Shown here piece after piece: positions 58,701-64,000 of a stretch of 64,000 nucleotides of DNA. Location of the stretch: the NCBI GenBank assembly GCA_964034945.1, contig OZ035963.1, positions 32,953,644 to 33,017,643 of the forward strand. The letters run 5' to 3'. The DNA is from Chrysopilus asiliformis (lineage: Eukaryota > Arthropoda > Insecta > Diptera > Rhagionidae). The stretch's first letter is position 1. Each line of letters starts with the position of its first letter. The position numbers were made by a program, and so were the translations under genes. The notes below the pieces were generated by a model. It saw nothing but the letters and a program-made list of their open reading frames with translations, made no database searches and was not told the origin of the DNA.

Positions 58701-61700
58701 GAATTACTGCTGAGAATTTCTTACCAGTTTAATAATAGTGCATTCCTTAACTAAAGGAATAAAGTTAGAATAATGGCCAGTTTCACGATTTTTACGTTTA
58801 GTGGCCGCTAACAGTTAGTTCAAATTTAGTGCCTGCTAAAATGTAAATTATTTCACGAAGTATTGTGCTTCCTTGAAAAACTAACATTGTGCAATGTCAC
58901 ACGCTTCCTGTTTGCACGGTGAAGTGCCCTCTGTTTTGTTCACAAGTTTCCTTCTTAAGCGTAAAATACGATTGGCCCGACACAATATTTACGGTGGCAG
59001 ATTACGACGACCATGTCGCCTTCCATATACAATTGCGAAAGCCTTGTTGTTCTAAACATCATTTGTTGTTCATTTGAGTTTGACACTCGGGTGTAGGGCC
59101 AATTGTATTCCGGTTTTTTCGCTTTCCTTCTTCCACATTTCTTTAAATGTTCCGTTAGTTTTTTTTTGATTTTATTATTTCAGTTTTTTTTTTGGAAAAA
59201 TGGCGGTTTCGACGACAATTAAAAGTGTCCAAAAACCGACTGACGAGCTATCAAAACTAGAAAATTTCTGAACTCCACATGATAGGGTTTTGTATGTCTG
59301 CGTGTATCGTTCAAAAAAACGGCGTTGCACCACTTTTCGGAGAGGTGGATTTCATTTCTTTCCCGCCACAACTATTTGTCACAGCATTTCTCTTTACTCC
59401 CGTGTAAGCAAGAAGCGTGTGGCGTAGCACATCCGTTAAACCGAGTTGAACGAAAGAATTTCAGCAATGGCAACACTATTATAACTTTTAAACGAATAAA
59501 TTTGCATGTTGATATGAAATAGAAACAAAGAAAAAAAGAGAAATACCGTTCTATTTTCGAAGAAAACAATTTCTTGGATTTTTTTTGGTAATATGTACTA
59601 AACAAAGGAAACAATAAAACAGATTCAGATTGCACTTCTGCAAAACGTTTAGGCTGTGGCGCATTTTTTGTTGTTTTCCCGCAAAATTTTCTATTTAAAA
59701 ATATCTGATTTAAGATTATTCTTTATGTATCTTTATCTCTGACAAACGCCTTAGTCTTCATTGGAATCTCTACAGCCTTCAATTGGAATAAATATTTAAC
59801 TCTGACGCGTAGAAGTTTTCGCCTTATAACTATCAGCTAATGTGGAAAGGATGGTTGAAAAAGCAATGGGTGCCTTTCTGAAGAAATATTTTGATAAAAT
59901 TTGCACATATGCCTCAAGGTAGTAAGCCATAAATGTTGCACGATATATAAATATTTTTTTTTTAAATCATATTAAAAAACTGTGAATAAATCTTTTTCCT
60001 TGACAATAATAATAAACAAAATATTGTTGTTAACAATTAATTGAAAATATAATATATGGTATTAAAAGAGGAGAAACATTAGCATGAAATATGAATTTCA
60101 TTAGCTGTTCCTAATAATTGTCAGTCAAATAACATTAAAAATCAATTGTATCAATCGATTTTCAATAATAAATTCACATTTTAAATGATGATAACATCTT
60201 GTTGCAACATTGGGGCCAGTTAATGAAATCAATTTTAATATTTCGGTGATTTGGATCTTCAACCAATGACACGGATATCCCGGCCAGATGCACATATTTT
60301 AAATCAATTGTACAGGATTTTTATTTGTAACGAAATGTAGTTTTGTTATTAAATATATTTATTTTCAAGAAATTATAATTAGAAAATGTAAAAATTAAAA
60401 TATACGAAAAAATATTTGGTTTTTTTTTATTGAGCTTATAAAATGGGCAGGTATGGATCCTTGCGATAAAAAATACTATTTACATGTTTTTTTTTCTCTT
60501 GAATTCAATGAGTTCCACGATTCGAAACAAAAGTTATATCTCGGCATACAAAAACTTTACCCCAATGTCAATTGAAAAATCAATCGTGTCTATAATATTT
60601 TCCCCAAACATAAACTTTTTCCACACAAAACGGTGGTCTTCAAAATTTTCAAACCCATTTAACGCGAAACGTCATTTTTGGGGTTAGACTATTTTTGCTC
60701 TCAACGCCTCATACATAATATTCAATATTTGCTGTTCAGTTAAAATTTTTGCCTTCGTTTTTACGCCGATCTAGATGAGTAATGATCTAAACCGGGTCCA
60801 GTTCGATGGTTCTCTGTTTGTCTGTCTGTCTATCTATGCCCGCATTACGTGAAAACGGCTAGATAAAATTTCACTAAACTCGGTATGTAAGTTAGTGAGA
60901 TGTCTGATTTAAAAATAGGCTATATAATTTTTTTTTTTGAGAATTCCCTCCCCCATAAAAATGAAACATTTTTTTGCAATTTCCTCAATAGATGTGCGTT
61001 ATATCAAACAAATTATAAAGACAAAATGTGTTTAGAATATGATTTTACATAACTTTCCGATGCACAAGAATTTAAACGGCCACCTCTTCCTCCTCCCCCA
61101 TAATATTTTTTCGAAAACTCTGCGTCGTATTCAAGCTCAAGGCCGGAATACAATTGGCCCGACACAACATTTACGGCCACAATATTGTCCCCCACATACA
61201 GTGTGTTAAGAAAGTTTCGCACCATTACGAAAAAATCAACATTCAGAAAGTTTTTAATCATATTTCAATTTTTGAAAATTATAATAAATTTGTGCCCTTA
61301 CCAGGATTACTAATCATTTCTTTAATCCTTGTCTGAAGATAGGTGGATGAGTTACAAAAGAAGTATAGTGGGAGGTGAGTTCAATTTTTTATCAAATGCG
61401 TGGAATGGTGCGAAACTTTTTTAACACACTGTACAATTATGCACACTTTGTTGTTCTAAACGTCATTTGCTTTTCATTTGATTTTGACAGTCGGACTATG
61501 AGCCACATATAACATTTTTTGTTACCAATTATCATACATAATAGGAATGTGAATCTAAACAACACAGCATACGAACTATATTGCTTAATAATTTCTTTAA
61601 TTTCCTCTTGAGTGACAAAATTTAGATTTTATGACGTCCCCATAAGATTTCATTTTGAATGAACCACGAAATTTTGTCGGCGAGCTGACAGACAAAAGTT

Positions 61701-63045
61701 AAATTCGATTCATATTTTTACGGCGACAAAGTTTGTCTGATTGATTGTATGCAGAAGACTCATTCTATGAGTTTAAAATCTGAAATGTCGGCGTAAATGT
61801 TGTAAGGCCGGAATTGTCGCCGTAATCTGCCGTGGTAAATGTTGTGTCGAGCCAATTGTATTTTGCGCTTTACTTGAGTAATACCTCTTAATAAACAAAA
61901 CACACTTACATATAATTATGACGATATTACAGTCGACAAATATTGTTATAATTAAATGTATATTTTATTTGTAAAGAGGTACATAGCATTGATCCGCAAA
62001 AATTTTCGCCTGCGGTGCATTTTTCTGAAAAATTTCGATATTTTTCAAAAATTTGCATTTTTATTTTTAACATCCCCAATCTGGACTATCCACTAATGCG
62101 ACTTGTAACTGATTTGCTTCTAACATTATTTTTAACGATCACTGACACACGTAAAACAAAATCAATTCATCAAAAATTTTACAATTTTGAAGGAAACGCG
62201 CGATTTAAGACATGAAAAAATAGTATTTTTTATCTTTGGAAAAGGCATACAGCAAGCATATTCGATATTATGTGATTCGAAAATTAAAAAGTAAAAAAAA
62301 AATATTAAAGGAATATGCTTGTAATTGCAGACAATGTCACGAATTTCTAAAAAATGGAATTTTTATTTGTCAGGGTATCGGGTTACCTTGATCGAAATCA
62401 GCTGAAAGGCTTTGCGAGTAGGTATGTTCAGCTATAAAATATTCAACACAAACTTTCTTCAATTTGTAAAAAAAGCTCCAAAAACAAAAATTAATTTTTT
62501 AAAAAAAAAACATTTTGTTAACTAAAACAAAACATGGAAAAAGAAGAAAAAATTAAAAATTGAAAAAAAAAATTAACAAACAAGTTAACACGAGTGTCCG
62601 TCGGGACAACATGCTTTGCGATGTTAAGACTTCTTTCAGCATTTGTGTTAAAAATGACAATATTTCACTCAGAAAAGAAAAAAAAATATGCTTTCGTTTG
62701 GTTAAAAGTTGTTAGCGAGAATTATCTTCCGATCAAGTAAAACTTCAAAAGAACAGAAAAAATTATATTACCTTTGCACTTGTGATGATGCCGTTGTTCA
62801 TAAGAACGAGACCGAGGCTCTGCGTCGGGGCTAAGTGGTCTCTTTGTGCCGAGCGATCCTGAGGACTGTTTATCTTGCTGCGCGGCAAGTTCTTCGCTTA
62901 AGCGTTTTGCCAAGTCCATGGCCTCATGTCCAGAGACCGTATGATGTGCACCAATTGCAATTGGTTTCGATGACTTTAAATGGCGCGAGCGAACGGTTTT
63001 CGGTAAAGCGCATACCTCACTGGGCTCTTCTGGTGATGATGCTTG
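52547..63045 (-). CDS. C-terminal exons of a PPIP5K/VIP1-like diphosphoinositol kinase (partial; 5' part outside window)
   Basis: Three minus-strand exons (63045-62772, 55941-54616, 52797-52547) join in phase to a long Ser/Thr/Asn-rich C-terminal region ending in a stop at 52547. No kinase or phosphatase domain lies within the window. The assignment rests on the motif string [35 protein letters not shown] and [19 protein letters not shown], which resembles the region after the phosphatase-like domain of PPIP5K (inositol-pyrophosphate synthases that make InsP8 in the cytosol). This is recognition from memory of the family. The large middle exon (1326 bp, 441 codons) is low complexity and Ser-rich. 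An alternative set of end exons lies at 47339-48476. The intervening introns hold mariners and MITEs. Confidence 0.6.
52798..53924. other. PPIP5K-like intron, nothing firm
   Basis: 53165-53300 contains aaccggataaacgggtaacc-like words resembling the gaaccgg repeats elsewhere. No exon supported. Confidence 0.45.
53925..54155 (-). repeat. Copy of the shared 230-bp module
   Basis: Matches 46480-46716, including gcattttatcaaaaaagta and ggaataaattttaaaaaatc. No microsatellite core next to it. Confidence 0.6.
54308..54461. mobile_element. pogo/Tigger-like MITE
   Basis: 154 bp, TA at 54306-54307 and 54462-54463, ends cagtgaaac and complement, internal repeats of taagccg/cggctta type. It lies 154 bp beyond the splice donor of the large PPIP5K-like exon. 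Confidence 0.8.
54616..55941 (-). CDS. PPIP5K-like gene, large internal exon
   Basis: 1326 bp, with its 441 full codons entirely open. The acceptor cag is preceded by a purine-rich rather than pyrimidine-rich tract, so the exact 5' boundary is less certain; an ATG at 55939 is an alternative start. Ser/Thr/Asn-rich, with a Cys cluster around CSCSKTC and the conserved block [14 protein letters not shown] to [10 protein letters not shown] at the end. Confidence 0.75.
55942..57155. other. PPIP5K-like intron, AT-rich, nothing recognised
   Basis: Very AT-rich with homopolymer runs. No inverted-end element or exon seen before mariner M4. Confidence 0.5.
57156..58263 (+). mobile_element. Second-family mariner, internally deleted copy M4 carrying a nested MITE
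   Basis: 1108 bp, TA at 57154-57155 and 58264-58265. It has the same internal deletion region as M3 and several frameshifts. A 250-bp MITE is inserted at 57446-57695. Confidence 0.9.
57446..57695. mobile_element. MITE nested in mariner M4, 4-bp duplication AAAT
   Basis: Inverted repeats start cgtcggctgagaatttaa and end with the near-exact complement, continuing into tgtcgtatgta on both arms. AAAT occurs at 57442-57445 and 57696-57699. The uninterrupted mariner sequence (caccaaat then gcatcc) is known by comparison with copy M3. Superfamily not determined. Confidence 0.85.
58969..59105. mobile_element. TA-flanked MITE (family CAATTGGCCC), small copy
   Basis: 137 bp, TA at 58967-58968 and 59106-59107, ends cgattggcccgacacaatat and ccaattg. 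Same family as 61151-61858 but shorter. Confidence 0.7.
59108..61148. other. PPIP5K-like intron, no gene recognised
   Basis: Contains a GTCY-type tract with following aacggctagataaaattt at about 60817-60990, of the same class as 3522-3837. Otherwise AT-rich. Confidence 0.45.
61151..61858. mobile_element. TA-flanked MITE (family CAATTGGCCC), host of the Tc1-like MITE
   Basis: TA at 61149-61150 and 61859-61860, ends caattggcccgacacaacat and complement with small changes. Internal text gttctaaacgtcatttg is shared with the smaller copy at 58969-59105. Confidence 0.72.
61199..61431. mobile_element. Tc1-like MITE, nested
   Basis: 233 bp, TA at 61197-61198 and 61432-61433. Ends cagtgtgttaagaaagtttc and near-exact complement. 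Inserted in the element at 61151-61858. Confidence 0.8.
61861..62771. other. PPIP5K-like intron, nothing recognised
   Basis: AT-rich with long A and T runs; no exon or element ends found. Confidence 0.5.
62772..63045 (-). CDS. PPIP5K-like gene, upstream exon in window
   Basis: 274 bp between acceptor aaaatcag and donor gtaata. Open in one frame: starts [11 protein letters not shown], contains [20 protein letters not shown], and ends EQRHHHKCK plus one base. The next exon supplies the two bases that complete an Asp codon. Confidence 0.65.
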
Positions 63046-63225
63046 CTGATTTTTTAATCAGTATTTATGTTAATTTATCATTTAATTTATATCAAACTCA
63101 ATTTTAGGGTAGAGTGGAACTTTCTCCTATATGAGGGACTTTCAAACAGCTCAAATTTCTCTGCAAATACAAACTTTTGACCCACACCGCTGTTTGTTAA
63201 TCTAATATCAAATTTAATGCTGGAA

Positions 63226-63880
63226 ATACAATTAACCCCGTCTTGACGCAACCTACTCAACGAAACGCCGCCATGAAAATATGCTGGCTACAATGAAAAT
63301 GGAGAATGAAAGACATTTTTCAAGTTTGATTTGTCAAACAGATAGAATATTTTTATTCTTAAGACTTCCTGGGAAGCGTCAACGGCGAGCGTCATTTTGT
63401 ATAAAATGTGAGCATAAGCATATAGTAGTGCCGCTAGGATTTTATTAATATTTCTGCGTAGATAGTACCGCTGCTTGTTGTGGGTTTTGTAAAGAGCTAA
63501 ACAGAATTGGAACGTCAACAGCGCGCATCAACGGCAAACGTCATATTGCCTTCGACTATTGTCGCCGACTTGACACAATGGAAAGCGTCAACGGCGGACG
63601 ACATTTTATGTCAAATGTGAGCATCGACAGATAGTACTGCCGCCTTTTGGTAGGTTTTGTTACTAATTCTGTGTAGATAGGTTTTGTAATTAAATTTTGG
63701 CCCTAACTGCAGTTTTTTAGTTGAGTTCAAACTAAGTCGTCATTCTGTCAGCAGCGTTGGCGCTGCGTGAGTTAAAAAAAAATGACGCGGACACCCGCCG
63801 TTGACGCTCGCCACTTTCATACAAAATGTATGAATTTAACTTTTTTGCGTCAAGAGAGCGTCACGAGGGGGTGATTGTAT
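63226..63880. mobile_element. Element with ATACAATYAMCCCC ends and internal GCGTCAACGGCG repeats
   Basis: Inverted ends atacaattaaccccgt.. and ..gggggtgattgtat. Inside, the word gcgtcaacggcg recurs at about 63376 and 63586, with its complement at about 63797. It lies about 180 bp upstream (minus strand) of the PPIP5K-like exon at 62772-63045. Confidence 0.5.
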
Positions 63881-64000
63881 ACCCGGGGTAAGATTATGCG
63901 GCTTACTCCTGTTACGAGTATATATTAGAACTTACACCTATTAATTTACAGAAAACTCGCTCTAATTTTCATTTACAAATAGATAAGCATAATAAGTCGA

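Overview
The window is a piece of an insect nuclear genome, most likely a higher fly. It is AT-rich, has spliced genes with introns up to about 14 kb, and carries many insect DNA transposons, including DD41D mariners of the kind known as rosa. No rRNA, tRNA gene, operon or CRISPR array was seen. All calls come from reading the sequence, the splice sites and the codon phases; no search was run.

Host genes. (1) An S6KL-type AGC kinase lies on the minus strand. Its start codon is at 32920 and seven phase-consistent coding exons run down to 8003. A further exon at 2517-2584 may belong to it, and its 3' end is not fully resolved. (2) A complete, intronless Atg101 gene (21101-21757, minus) sits inside the 13.8 kb S6KL intron on the same strand. 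(3) A complete five-exon SKAR/PDIP3-type RRM gene lies on the plus strand (36562-47089) and contains a 9.2 kb fourth intron. (4) The C-terminal exons of what looks like a PPIP5K/VIP1 diphosphoinositol kinase lie on the minus strand (63045 down to 52547). A second, phase-compatible set of terminal exons at 48476-47339 ends convergently with SKAR. (5) An unidentified minus-strand gene fragment (about 39135-39510) lies in the SKAR intron. It is broken by a frameshift and by a retrotransposon insertion.

Mobile DNA fills most of the rest. A full-length Ty3/Gypsy element (39511-44283) has LTRs that look identical, a 5-bp target duplication and one intact 1435-residue Gag-Pol frame, so it is a recent arrival. 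Two DD41D mariner families are present: one nearly full-length rosa-like copy, and four copies of a second family that are deleted, truncated or both. PIF/Harbinger is the commonest group. It includes two near-identical 1.26 kb deletion derivatives, two further elements carrying pieces of both the transposase and the MADF/Myb partner protein, and many MITEs with TAA/TTA target sites. There are also piggyBac-like MITEs (TTAA), pogo-like and Tc1-like MITEs (TA), a hAT MITE with an exact 8-bp duplication, a possible CACTA-like element, a tRNA-derived SINE family, LINE 3' ends and GTCY-microsatellite (DINE-1/Helentron-like) repeats. Several elements are nested inside others.

Layout: 1-8 kb, S6KL 3' region and MITE cluster; 8-22 kb, giant S6KL intron with rosa, mariner and Atg101; 22-33 kb, S6KL 5' half with Harbinger elements; 33-36.5 kb, divergent S6KL/SKAR spacer full of small elements; 36.5-47 kb, SKAR with the retrotransposon; 47-64 kb, PPIP5K-like gene with mariners and MITEs in its introns.
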